From the NCBI GenBank assembly GCA_039707655.1, contig CM077676.1, forward strand, positions 83,105,895 to 83,169,894: DNA of 64,000 bases, in the 5' to 3' direction. Under the pieces are notes generated by a model. The model ran no database searches, was not told the DNA's origin, and saw only the letters and a program-made list of their open reading frames with translations. Of this stretch, positions 1 through 10,119 are shown piece after piece (within the stretch, counting starts at the first letter, position 1; each line of letters starts with the position of its first letter). The stretch is from Elymus sibiricus. Its lineage: Eukaryota; Streptophyta; Magnoliopsida; Poales; Poaceae. The position numbers were made by a program, and so were the translations under genes.

Positions 1-517
1 GGGATACCATAAAGTCAAATTGGTCTTGGCACATGCCTGATAATTCTTGGAGGGTGCCAGAATCATTCTGGAAACTTTTTGGAATTTTCTGGAATGAAAA
101 CCAGAAATGTTCCGGAGCTGCCGAAACCGCTTCAGATGCTTTTCGCAGATGAAATCACTAAACCGGAATTGTTCCGGCTCGCGTTGAAAATTATTTTGGT
201 GGGTACTGGAATTGTTCTAAGCCCACATGAATATTTTCAGTTCGATCAGACGCTGAAAAATGTCGTCGTGAATAGTGAAAGTGCTTTTTGGATATTTGTG
301 GAAAAACACCTTTTTGGATATTTCCAAAAAGGCTTCTAGAAGGGATTGGGGAGCAAGCAAGCTCCTCATGGGGGACCCCCCAAGGGTGGCCGGCCAAGGA
401 GGTGGGGCACCATGGTGCTCCACATGGCACTCCCATATGGCATATTCCTTTTATGAAAGGGATATTCCAAGGGCACTTTGGGGTTTTTTGTATGACAACT
501 TTACCCCTTGGTTTTCC

Positions 518-526
518 TATAAATAA
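518..526 (+). promoter_or_regulatory. LTR TATA box (CTATAAATA)
   Basis: CTATAAATA followed by AAGAGG, with the same site in the 3' LTR near 8032-8040. It lies upstream of a pyrimidine-rich stretch (CTCTCATACAC) that could hold the transcription start. Its place in the LTR fits the U3/R border of a Copia promoter. Confidence 0.7.
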
Positions 527-742
527 GAGGTGAGTGGGCAGCCCACTTCCTCATCCTTTGCTCTCATACACATGCTTTGCTTTGCAAGCTCTCTCTTCTC
601 CCTCACACGAAAAGAGTTTTTCGTAGAGTCGAAAGGCTGTCTGGGTTCCGGCAGGAACTAGCTCTGGACGGCGAAGCCCTGCCAGATAGCTGACACCGTA
701 TGTGTGCAACCCCGTAGAGAGATTGTAGTTTCGATCTTTTTG

Positions 743-887
743 CCCGAAGGGCTGTTCGAGTTACCATTCGAGTTTCCGGCGTCCTCCCGAAGGGCTGTCT
801 GGGTTACTGTTTGGGTTCCGAGGGTCCTCCCGAAGGGCTGTCCGCGACATCGTCCGGGGGACTGTCCGACCGCCTCCCGAAGGGCTG
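743..887 (+). repeat. Four-unit tandem array with core CCCGAAGGGCTG in LTR
   Basis: CCCGAAGGGCTG starts at 743, 786, 829 and 876 (period about 43-47 bp), usually followed by TCCG or TCTG. The same array is in the 3' LTR at 8258, 8301, 8344 and 8391. It sits downstream of the TATA box, so it would be transcribed. CCCGAAGGG contains short complementary arms (CCC/GGG and TTCG-like centre). Confidence 0.85.
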
Positions 888-1088
888 TCCGGAGTGGGAG
901 TACATCCTTGCGGTTGGGAGGTTGTAAATCCTAGCTGCAGGGATCTGCACCAACGATCTCCACCGACTCTTCTTCCGCTGCGCTTTGAGTCGGTACGGAT
1001 CAGATCAAACCTTGTATGCAGTCTCCATAGTGATCTTGGGCGTGCTCGCTGTACCGAAATTTTTTGTTTTCTGTCGCGTTCCCAACAG

Positions 1089-1102
1089 TGGCATCAAGAG
1101 CC
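1089..1102 (+). other. Primer binding site (tRNA-Met type)
   Basis: TGGCATCAAGAGCC starts two bases after the LTR end. It resembles the TGGTATCAGAGC site complementary to initiator tRNA-Met used by plant Copia elements, with small differences. Confidence 0.8.
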
Positions 1103-2447
1103 AGGCTATGCGTAGATGCAGGTTACGATCTAGAATACATGGAGATGTATGGGTATTGCATAATATAATTTTGGAGTAGATGAGATCTATTGCTGAAAAT
1201 TATTTATGCGGGTAGCAGATGAAGTCTGTTACCCGATGTTCTTGTTGCTTCCCTGGAATTTGCGTTTGCTCAATCTCGAGACAGCATGGTGGAATTTCAC
1301 AAAGTTCTGGCAATCCGCGATCCTGATTGATCAACGAAGTGCTATCAGTTCTTTGGGTTCCACCATAGTCAACAGAAAGATGAAATTCACAGATGAAAGG
1401 GCATTGCAGATATGATCTGCACGGGGGTCACGCGTATGACGAAGTTTAGTATGGGGCTCGAGATTTAATTATCTCGTGTTTCATACACCCCGAGATGTTA
1501 ATCTAGCAATTTTGAATTATCATACTTGATGATGAAACGTTGGTAGCTGCGGTTTAAGTCAAAACCTTAGAAGCCACGTAAAATAAAATTTTGCATAAAC
1601 CGATTAGAGGCGTCTAACTTGGTTTTGCAGGATGTGCATGAGATGTGATGTGGTATAGCAAAGCTCATATTAATTCGATTATGTATGAGATGACTATATG
1701 ATGTAATTAACATGACCTGCGTGTCATGATTCGGCATGATGGCTGGAGCCATATGATTGCACTTTAATGACCTGCGTGTCAACCTTATGTAATGCACTTA
1801 TTTTATTAGCTATAGAGATAGCAATATTATCTGGTGCATCGACAAGGTGGTGGCAATCTTCGCAAAGGTGAACACCGACGCGATGCCGAAGACGAAGAAA
1901 TACTTGACTTCTCCGTCAGAAGGGGCTATACCATATCATGCTATTATGAATTGCCTGAGATGTTTATCCCTCTTGATGCACCCTTCTTGATTGCGCGGTA
2001 GTCGCTTTTTATTAGGGTGATCTCTCACTAAAATATCAAGTAGTTAGTGTTCTCCCAAGTGTAGCACCGTCACGGCACCTAACTTTTCGGGGTATCACAT
2101 GATCTCCCTGGGTACGAACGATTAGGGATGTGTGAGGCGGGTGAGTTGAGACCTCGCAGCAAGATCACTTGGTTGTCTTGACGTTCTGGAAGGATCTCCC
2201 TGAGCTCGGAACACGCCCATCGAAAGATGAACAAGAGTCACATAGAGATGTGATCGGCAAGTTTGCCCACCGATTGAAGTTCGCGCCATCAGTGTTCATC
2301 TCGTTCAATGGCGTTGAATGGATATGCGGATCTTGAATCACTCACAATCAATTATGAGAGATATTGATTTGAGTGGGAGCGCACTTTAGAATAAAACTGT
2401 TTATTCACTAGTGCAAAAATCATTATGAACAAAGTCTAAGTGAAATT
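1103..2447 (+). other. Untranslated leader of the young Copia
   Basis: About 1.35 kb between the primer binding site and the gag-pol start, without a convincing reading frame. It contains a repeated 15-mer (ATGACCTGCGTGTCA-like) near 1709 and 1768. It probably carries the packaging and dimerisation signals; that is inferred from position only. Confidence 0.7.
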
Positions 2448-5400
2448 GTGTTTTCCGTTGTAGATCAAATGGCTCGCAACAGCGCGTTCAACTTAGGCCC
2501 GATGTTAGAGAAAGAGAAGTTAGCTGCGAATGGAAACAACTATGCGGACTGGGTCCGTGCACTGAGGATTGTCCTCAGGAGCGCTAAGAAAGTGTACGTG
2601 CTTGACGGACCTCTTCCACCTAAGCCGGCGGAAACAGCCGCGGCAGACATACAAAATGTCTGGGCCACTAAGGATGATGATTTCAACTTAGTGCAGTGCC
2701 TCATGCTGTCTTGCATGAGTTCAGAGCTTCAAAAACGTTTTGAATTCCATAACTCCTTTGATATGATCAAGGATCTGGATGCTCTGTACAAGTTTAATGC
2801 ACGGACTGAACGTTTTGATATCATGAAAATGATGGCGGAGACCAAGATGGCTGAGGGCAGTTCAGTTGGCGAGCATGTAGTCAATATGATTGGCTACGCT
2901 GAAAGCCTTAAAACCCTGGAATTGCCACTTCCGCCAGAGCATGTTATGGACTTGTTGCTAGGTTCACTCCCCCCGTCTTATAGCGGTTTTATCATGAACT
3001 ACAACATGAATGGGATGAACAAAACGCCTAATGAGGTGCTTGCCATGCTGAAAACTGTTGAAGGAGGCCTGCAGAAAAATCGCAAGCAAGTGTTGCTTGT
3101 GAATAAAACTGCCAGTTTCAAAAAGAAAGGCAAGCCAAAGAAGGGCAAGGGCGCCGGTAAGACCGGCTTCCAACGCAAATCTAAGGGCGGAGCCAAGAAT
3201 GAAACTGAGTGCTTCTACTGCAAGGGCACAGGACACTGGAAGAGAAACTGCAAGAAGTATCTGGAAGATAAGAAGTCCGGGAAAGCCGGAAAAGGTATAA
3301 TTGTTATACAAGTTAATGTCATTGACGTTTTGCTTGCTAGCGAAAATTCTAAGTCTTGGGTATTTGATACCGGATCGGTTGCTCACATTTGCAACTCGAT
3401 ACAGGGGCTTCAGAAGGTGCGCAAGCTGGCAAAGAATGAAGTCGTGATGCGTGTCGGGAACGGCGCTGGGATCGCCGCTCAAGCCGTCGGCATTATGCCT
3501 CTACGTCTCCCTTCAGGATTTATTTTGGAACTTAGTAACTGTTATTTTGTTCCGTTGCTGTGTAGAAACATTATCTCTGGATCATGTTTAGTACACGATG
3601 GGTACTCCTACAAGTCTGAGAACAATGGTTGTTCACTTTATTGTAAGGATATGTTTTATGGATTTGCACCCATTGTTGGGGGCCTTTTCATACTAAATCT
3701 TGAATGTGGAAATGATGTCTTTAACGTGAATGCTAAACGCCTTAAGAAGGCTGATACCACCACCACTTACTTGTGGCACTGTCGGCTTGGCCACATCGGA
3801 AAGAAACGCATGCAAAGACTCCATAAAGATGGAGTTTTACCGTCCCTTGATTTTGAATCATTTGACACATGTGAAGCTTGCTTGATGGGAAAAATGACCA
3901 AGATGCCGTTCACGGGTCATCCTGAACGGGCGGGTGAATTATTGGAAATAATACATAGTGATGTATGTGGTCCAATGAACACGGCCGCACGGGGTGGGTA
4001 TTTTTACTTCGTGACTTTTACTGATGATTTAAGTCGGTATGGCTATATCTACTTAATGAAGCATAAGTCGGAAACCTTTGAAAAGTTCAAAGAATTTCAG
4101 AATGAGGTAGAAAATCATCGTAACAAAAGGATTAAGTTTCTACGGTCTGATCGCGGAGGCGAATATCTTAGTCACGAGTTTGGCCAACATCTGAGTGACC
4201 GTGGAATCGTTTCACAGCTTACGCCTCCCGGAACTCCACAGCGAAACGGAGTGTCGGAACGGCGTAACCGAACCCTGTTAGACATGGTAAGGTCGATGAT
4301 GTCTCTTACAGATCTTCCTATATCTTTTTGGGGTCACGCACTACTCACTGCCACTTATACATTAAACAGAGCACCGTCTAAGTCTGTTGAGACGACGCCA
4401 TTTGAATTATGGTATGGGAAGAAACCCAATGTGTCGCATCTCAAGGTTTGGGGTTGTGAAGCGTATGTAAAATGTTTACAACCAAGCAAACTCGACCCCA
4501 GAGGAGACAAATGTTACTTTGTAGGTTATCCAATTAACACCATTGGGTATTCCTTCTACCACAAGTCCGAGGGCAAAGTGTTTGTCGCAAAAGTTGGACA
4601 TTTTCTCGAGAAAGAGTTTCTCGCCAAAGAATTAAGTGGGAGGACAGTACAACTTAATGAGATTAGTGAATCTTCGGCAACCGTTGATATGGCTAAGGAA
4701 CCGGAAGAAATTCCGCTAATTATCCCTACAACTGAGCCGGAAGTTGTCGCATATGATGCGGAAACTTCAAACACTGTTGTAACTGAACCGCGCAGATCAG
4801 GTGGGGCTATCCAGCCACATGAGTGGTTTCATAACGAAATCTTCATTCTTGAAGACGATGAACCTGCGCACTACAAGGAAGCGATGGCGGGGCCTAGCTC
4901 AAGGGAATGGCACAAAGCCATGAGATTCGAAATGGAATCCATGTACGAAAACCAAGTTTGGAACTTGGAAGAACTTCCAGATGGCGTAAAACCCATTGGT
5001 TGTAAATGGATTTTCAAAAGAAAGACGGACGCGGATGGTAACATTACTATCCACAAAGCTAGACTTGTCGCGAAAGGGTTCACGCAAGTTCCAGGAGAGG
5101 ACTACGACGAGACTTTCTCGCCCGTAGCTATGCTTAGGTCTGTTCGGATATTACTAGCAATTGCTGCTTATTTCGATTATGAAATATGGCAGATGGATGT
5201 CAAAACGGCTTTCCTAAATGGAAACCTTGATAGGGATGTATACATGATACAGCCAGAAGGTTTTGTCGATCCTAAGAATGCTGGAAAGGTATGTAAGCTT
5301 CAGAAAGCCATTTATGGTCTGAAGCAAGCATCAAGGAGCTGGAATATTCGTTTTGATGAAGTGGTCAAAGAGTTTGGCTTCATCAGGAACGATGAAGAAT

Positions 5401-6431
5401 CTTGTGTGTACAAGAAGTTTAGTGGGAGCGCAAAAGCATTTCTAATCTTGTATGTGGATGACATATTGTTGATTGGAAATGACGTGAATTTTCTTAGCGA
5501 AATAAAAGACTCATTGAAGAAGAGTTTTTCAATGAAAGACTTAGGTGAAGCGGCATATGTATTAGGCATCAGGATCTATAGAGATAGATCAAGACGCCTG
5601 ATAGCGCTAAGCCAAAGCACGTACATTGACAAGGTGTTGAAAAGGTTCAACATGGAGAACTCCAAGAAAGGCCTACTCCCCATGTCACCTGGCACAGTGC
5701 TTTGCAAGAATCAGAGTCCTCGGACCCTTGATGAGCGAGTACAAATGAATGATATTCCATATGCTTCGGCAGTTGGTTCTATTATGTATGCCATGCTATG
5801 TACAAGACCGGATGTTTCCTATGCGCTAAGTGTTAGCAGCCGGTACCAAGGTGATCCAGGATTGGAACACTGGGCCGCAGTCAAGGGTATTCTTAAGTAC
5901 CTCAGGAGGACCAAGGATTTACTCCTTGTGTACGGAGGTGATGAAGAGCTCATTGTAAGTTGTTACACTGATGCAGGCTTCATGTCTGACCCAGATGACT
6001 TCAAATCTCAATCTGGCTATGTTTTCATATTGAACGGCGGCGCAGTTGATTGGAAAAGTTCCAAACAAAAGACTGTGGCGGATTCTACGACGGAGGCGGA
6101 ATATGTTGCTGCTTCAGAAGCCTCCAAGAAAGCTGTCGGTATCAAGCAATTTCTTGAAGATCTTGGTGTGGTTCCAAGTGCTCTGGACCCGGTGGAGATC
6201 TATTGTGATAATAGTGGCGCCGTGGCTCAGGCAAGGGAGCCATGTTCGCACCATAAGACAATGCATATTCAACGCAAATTTAAACTCATTCGACATCATG
6301 TCGAAGAAGGTTTAGTGAAAGTACGCAAAGTTCACACGGATCTGAATGTGTCAGACCCGATGACGAAGCCTCTACCACGAGCAAAGCATGAGCAACACCG
6401 GATTGCCATTGGTGTTAGGGAAGCCATGTAA
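2448..6431 (+). CDS. Intact Copia gag-pol polyprotein, 1327 aa
   Basis: A single open frame encodes the capsid and all enzymes of a Ty1/copia element. Seen in order: Gag N-terminal region with NGNNYADWVRALRIVL (about residues 30-45); a CCHC zinc knuckle CFYCKGTGHWKRNC (about 255-268); aspartic protease with FDTGS (D about 307); GAG-pre-integrase motif LWHCRLGHIG; integrase starting HSDVCGP (about 503) with SDRGGE (D about 568); reverse transcriptase with MDVKTAFLNG and the catalytic YVDD (about 1002-1005); RNase H with DSTTEAEYVAASEA (about 1212) and YCDNSGAVA. No stop or frameshift is seen and the length is normal for the Angela/BARE lineage. The ATG at 2448 gives an in-frame start; MARNSAFNLGP seven codons later may be the true start because related proteins begin near there. 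The product would form cytoplasmic virus-like particles and integrate cDNA in the nucleus. Confidence 0.95.
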   Translation: MFSVVDQMARNSAFNLGPMLEKEKLAANGNNYADWVRALRIVLRSAKKVYVLDGPLPPKPAETAAADIQNVWATKDDDFNLVQCLMLSCMSSELQKRFEFHNSFDMIKDLDALYKFNARTERFDIMKMMAETKMAEGSSVGEHVVNMIGYAESLKTLELPLPPEHVMDLLLGSLPPSYSGFIMNYNMNGMNKTPNEVLAMLKTVEGGLQKNRKQVLLVNKTASFKKKGKPKKGKGAGKTGFQRKSKGGAKNETECFYCKGTGHWKRNCKKYLEDKKSGKAGKGIIVIQVNVIDVLLASENSKSWVFDTGSVAHICNSIQGLQKVRKLAKNEVVMRVGNGAGIAAQAVGIMPLRLPSGFILELSNCYFVPLLCRNIISGSCLVHDGYSYKSENNGCSLYCKDMFYGFAPIVGGLFILNLECGNDVFNVNAKRLKKADTTTTYLWHCRLGHIGKKRMQRLHKDGVLPSLDFESFDTCEACLMGKMTKMPFTGHPERAGELLEIIHSDVCGPMNTAARGGYFYFVTFTDDLSRYGYIYLMKHKSETFEKFKEFQNEVENHRNKRIKFLRSDRGGEYLSHEFGQHLSDRGIVSQLTPPGTPQRNGVSERRNRTLLDMVRSMMSLTDLPISFWGHALLTATYTLNRAPSKSVETTPFELWYGKKPNVSHLKVWGCEAYVKCLQPSKLDPRGDKCYFVGYPINTIGYSFYHKSEGKVFVAKVGHFLEKEFLAKELSGRTVQLNEISESSATVDMAKEPEEIPLIIPTTEPEVVAYDAETSNTVVTEPRRSGGAIQPHEWFHNEIFILEDDEPAHYKEAMAGPSSREWHKAMRFEMESMYENQVWNLEELPDGVKPIGCKWIFKRKTDADGNITIHKARLVAKGFTQVPGEDYDETFSPVAMLRSVRILLAIAAYFDYEIWQMDVKTAFLNGNLDRDVYMIQPEGFVDPKNAGKVCKLQKAIYGLKQASRSWNIRFDEVVKEFGFIRNDEESCVYKKFSGSAKAFLILYVDDILLIGNDVNFLSEIKDSLKKSFSMKDLGEAAYVLGIRIYRDRSRRLIALSQSTYIDKVLKRFNMENSKKGLLPMSPGTVLCKNQSPRTLDERVQMNDIPYASAVGSIMYAMLCTRPDVSYALSVSSRYQGDPGLEHWAAVKGILKYLRRTKDLLLVYGGDEELIVSCYTDAGFMSDPDDFKSQSGYVFILNGGAVDWKSSKQKTVADSTTEAEYVAASEASKKAVGIKQFLEDLGVVPSALDPVEIYCDNSGAVAQAREPCSHHKTMHIQRKFKLIRHHVEEGLVKVRKVHTDLNVSDPMTKPLPRAKHEQHRIAIGVREAM

Positions 6432-6450
6432 CTAGATTATGACTCTAGTG

Positions 6451-6462
6451 CAAGTGGGAGAC
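6451..6462 (+). other. Polypurine tract of the young Copia
   Basis: CAAGTGGGAGAC lies directly before the 3' LTR (TGTAGGAG). AAGTGGGAGACTG-like tracts are the usual plus-strand primer in Angela/BARE-type elements. Confidence 0.85.
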
Positions 6463-8602
6463 TGTAGGAGATATGCCCTAGAGGCAGTAATATCAGTTAC
6501 TTTTGTATCTCAGAGTTTGTAATGAATGTTTATGATCCATGCTATAACTGCAATGATTCTCAAGTCTACAATAACCACGAGGCTTGGAGGGAAACTCATG
6601 TGCACGTGTGGTATAATAAACGGTAAATTGTATTCCTAGTCTTGCCTCTAAGACTGGCTCAAGTATTGCATGATGATCCTGTTTTCCTGATCATGGGCAT
6701 GGCTATGCCGGCAATTTTGAGGGCACGATGTTGGTAGAACACTTGTGTTGAATCGACCCAAATTGATGTTATACTATGAGATATATTCGTCACAAGTTAA
6801 TGGTTAAATAACACAGAGATGGTTAATGTTTGCATGATTCCTTAGACCATGAGAGTATCGAGTTTCTTCATGCTTGCTTCATGAACTTTGGGGTTTGTTA
6901 AACGTCATCCGTAAAAGGGTGGCTATTACGGCTGCTTACAGGTTCATGGAAAAGTATGTCAAGTAACTTGATAGCTCAAGATTGGGATTTGCTCCTCCGA
7001 CGTTGGAGAGATATCTCTGGGCCCTCTCGGTGTTACGGTATCCATCATCGTCTGGCCAGACACTTTGTGATTTGATCACGGGGATGCCGGAACACGGGAA
7101 CGAGAAAAGAGAACAATACCGGCAACGAGGTAACTGGCATAGTGGGCAAGTTGTTGATCCACGGGGATGCCAACATGTCTCACCTCGGGTAATTGTAACA
7201 TATCGCGAAGCAACAGGAATAGCACACGGCAACTGGAGGTTCACTCGAATATTTATTCGTGTGGGTATAGGGATCGATATGGGTGTCCACGACTCCGATG
7301 TTGATCATTGATCGGAAGGGGTTCCGGGTCATGTCTATGCTTCACCGAACCTATAGGGTCACACGCTTAAGGGTCATCTATCTGTTGAATACTAGACAGG
7401 GAGTCTGAGAGAAAAACACCGAAAAAGTTTCGGACGCCGGAAAAGTTTCGGACAGCGGAAAAGTTCCGCAGAGAGAGGTCACCGGATGAGTTTCGGTGAA
7501 ACTGGAAAAGTTGTTTCAGGGGATACCATAAAGTCAAATTGGTCTTGGCACATGCCTGATAATTCTTGGAGGGTGCCAGAATCATTCTGGAAACTTTTTG
7601 GAATTTTCTGGAATGAAAACCAGAAATGTTCCGGAGCTGCCGAAACCGCTTCAGATGCTTTTCGCAGATGAAATCACTAAACCGGAATTGTTCCGGCTCG
7701 CGTTGAAAATTATTTTGGTGCTGGAATTGTTCTAAGCCCACATGAATATTTTCAGTTCGATCAGACGCTGAAAAATGTCGTCGTGAATAGTGAAAGTGCT
7801 TTTTGGATATTTGTGGAAAAACACCTTTTTGGATATTTCCAAAAAGGCTTCTAGAAGGGATTGGGGATCAAGCAAGCTCCTCATGGGGGACCCCCCAAGG
7901 GTGGCCGGCCAAGGAGGTGGGGCACCATGGTGCTCCACATGGCACTCCCATATGGCATATTCCTTTTATGAAAGGGATATTCCAAGGGCACTTTGGGGTT
8001 TTTTGTATGACAACTTTACCCCTTGGTTTTCCTATAAATAAGAGGTGAGTGGGCAGCCCACTTCCTCATCCTTTGCTCTCATACACATGCTTTGCTTTGC
8101 AAGCTCTCTCTTCTCCCTCACACGAAAAGAGTTTTTCGTAGAGTCGAAAGGCTGTCTGGGTTCCGGCAGGAACTAGCTCTGGACGGCGAAGCCCTGCCGG
8201 ATAGCTGACACCGTATGTGTGCAACCCCGTAGAGAGATTGTAGTTTCGATCTTTTTGCCCGAAGGGCTGTTCGAGTTACCGTTCGAGTTTCCGGCGTCCT
8301 CCCGAAGGGCTGTCCGGGTTATTGTTCGGGTTCCGAGGGTCCTCCCGAAGGGCTGTCCGCGACATCGTCCGGGGGACTGTCCGACCGCCTCCCGAAGGGC
8401 TGTCCGGAGTGGGAGTACATCCTTGCGGTTGGGAGGTTGTAAATCCTAGCTGCAGGGATCTGCACCAACGATCTCCACCGACTCTTCTTCCGCTGCGCCT
8501 CGAGTCGGTACGGATCAGATCAAACCTTGTATGCAGTCTCCATAGTGATCCTGGGCGTGCTCGCTGTACCGAAATTTTTTGTTTTCTGTCGCGTTCCCAA
8601 CA
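6463..8602 (+). repeat. 3' LTR of the young Copia, 2140 bp
   Basis: Starts TGTAGGAGATATGCCCTAG and ends CCCAACA. Its last 1083 bp match window positions 1-1087. It carries the TATA box near 8032-8040 and the CCCGAAGGGCTG array. The first 707 bp (6463-7169) are repeated in inverse orientation just downstream (8603-9304). Confidence 0.95.
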
Positions 8603-9304
8603 TCCCCGTGGATCAACAACTTGTCCACTATGCCAGTTACCTCGTTACCGGTTTTGTTCTCTTTTCTCGTTCCCGTGTTCCGGCATCCCTGTGATCAAAT
8701 CACATTGTGTCTGGCCAGACGATGATTGATACCGTAACACCGAGAGGGCCCAGAGATATCTCTCCATCGTCGGAGGTGCAAATCCCAATCTTGAGCTATC
8801 AAGTCCCTTGACATACTTTTCCATGAACCCGTAAGCCGCCGTAATAGCCACCCATTTACGGATGACGTTTAACAAACCCCAAAGTTCATGAAGCAAGCAT
8901 GAAGAAACTCGATACTCTCATGGTCTAAGGAATTATGCAAACGTTAACTTTCTCTGTGTTATTAACCATTAACTTGTGACGAATGTATCTCATAGCATAA
9001 CATCAATTCGGGTCGATTCAACACAAGTGTTCTTCCAACAATGTGCCCTCAAAGTTGCCGGCATAGTCATGCCCATGATCAGGAAAACAGAACCATCATG
9101 CAACACTTGAGCTAGTCTTAGAGGCCAGACTAGGAATACATTTTACCGTTTATTATTCCACACGTGCATATGAGTCTTCCTTCGAGCCTCGTGGTTATTG
9201 CAGACTCGAGAACCATAGCAGTTATAGCATGGAACATAAACTTAATCAGGAACATGGGGATAAATAATAACATTTATTATTGCCTCTAGGGCATATCTCC
9301 TACA
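8603..9304 (-). mobile_element. Inverted, truncated older LTR of the same Copia family
   Basis: The reverse complement starts TGTAGGAGATATGCCCTAG at 9304 and follows the 3' LTR up to about its position 707. It then stops exactly at the CA end of the young 3' LTR. It is clearly more diverged than the young LTR pair. The simplest reading is an older minus-strand LTR into which the young element inserted, the rest lying left of the window. See the separate finding on hairpin potential. Confidence 0.85.
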
Positions 9305-9446
9305 CAACTGGCACTGGGCACAAGGTCAATATGTTAGTCCATAAAAATCATATAAAAGGCATATAAAAGTGCACCAAAATCATACAAAACTATAATAAAC
9401 ATGGCATGAATACTTCATAAATTATAGATACGTTGGAGACGTATCA
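9305..9446 (-). mobile_element. Athila-type LTR fragment (first ~142 bp)
   Basis: The reverse complement begins TGATACGTCTCCAACGTATC at 9446 and matches the start of the LTR at 41338 (ATTTATGAAGTATTCATGCC, then GTGCCCAGTGCCAGTTG). It is cut at 9305 where the inverted Copia LTR starts, so the remainder probably lies left of the window. Confidence 0.85.
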
Positions 9447-10119
9447 AGGGAGTACTACGATAGCATCTACAGGCAATTGACAGTGAAACCCGCCACTAAT
9501 TGCCAAGCTACCACCGGGCAAGCGATGGGTGCGACACCCATGCAGAATCTTCAACAACATCATGAAGTTGTTTGGAGGTACAATCCTACCCAAAGTAGCA
9601 GAGCATGACCGCAATATTTGAATAAAAAAAGGGGAATCAGCAAAAAGGTACAAGATAATGGTGGATTTCTTACCCCATGGGCAAAACGACGCTTTCACTA
9701 GGCTCCAGATGCCGTTGTCGTCGTCGTCATGATTCGTCTGAGTGGAGGTCATGACAACAACGAGGCAAAGGCGGTGGTGGCCGCGGAGTAGTGGAAGAAC
9801 GCGTCTGGAAGTGGTGGGAAGAAAAGGGCCCCAACCCGCCAAAATTTAGGAACGGGCCACTATCGACGGCTGCAAGTGGCCCACAACGGACGAAGACTCG
9901 CATCAGAGTGGCAAAATGGACATTATGGCCTCAACTGCGTTCCATCACATCGGTCAGAACGGTCGAAGAGTCTCCTTGTCAATATTGGTGGGACCACGTC
10001 AAACTGGCAAAATGGAAATTATGGCCTCAACGGTGTGCCGCCACATCGGTCGGAAGGGTCAATTGAGTTTTCTCGTCGCTGCGATTGACATGGTGAAGCA
10101 GTGGGTCCCAGATGGAAGG
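9447..10119. other. Low-copy stretch with a possible gene fragment
   Basis: No transposon hallmark is seen in these 670 bp. On the minus strand an ATG near 9753 opens a short acidic peptide (MTSTQTNHDDDDNGIW...) that reads to a GTAAG-like donor near 9675, and a TTTGGGTAG acceptor-like site follows near 9589. Splicing did not give me a convincing longer protein, so this is only a possible 5' gene fragment. A degenerate direct repeat of about 55 bp (GGCAAAATGG...ATTATGGCCTCAAC) starts at 9910 and 10006. Confidence 0.3.

Larger units (their letters stand above)
1..1087 (+). repeat. 5' LTR of the young Copia (3' part only)
   Basis: Corresponds to 7520-8602 of the 3' LTR, so about 1057 bp of its 5' end lies left of the window. 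It ends CCCAACA at 1087, directly before the primer binding site. It holds the promoter TATA box at 518-526 and a short tandem array at 743-887. Small open frames within it, such as those at 79-339 and 704-934, recur in the other LTR and are not genes. Confidence 0.95.
1..8602 (+). mobile_element. Young full-length Ty1/copia LTR retrotransposon (5' end cut by window)
   Basis: Positions 1-1087 repeat positions 7520-8602 almost exactly. By eye I count nine substitutions and one 4-bp indel, so the LTRs are under 1% diverged. Order: LTR, tRNA-Met-type primer binding site, long leader, one intact gag-pol frame with integrase before reverse transcriptase (copia order), polypurine tract, LTR. The 3' LTR runs TGTAGGAG...CCAACA and is 2140 bp. 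The LTR start resembles the Angela/BARE group of Triticeae Copia elements (TG...ATATGCCCTAGAGGC). The TSD cannot be checked because the left flank is outside the window. High LTR identity and an open frame suggest recent insertion and possible activity; that is inference. Confidence 0.95.

Noticed and set aside
2964..3482. 172-aa minus-strand frame opposite Copia gag
   Set aside because: Antisense shadow of the intact gag-pol; no motif.
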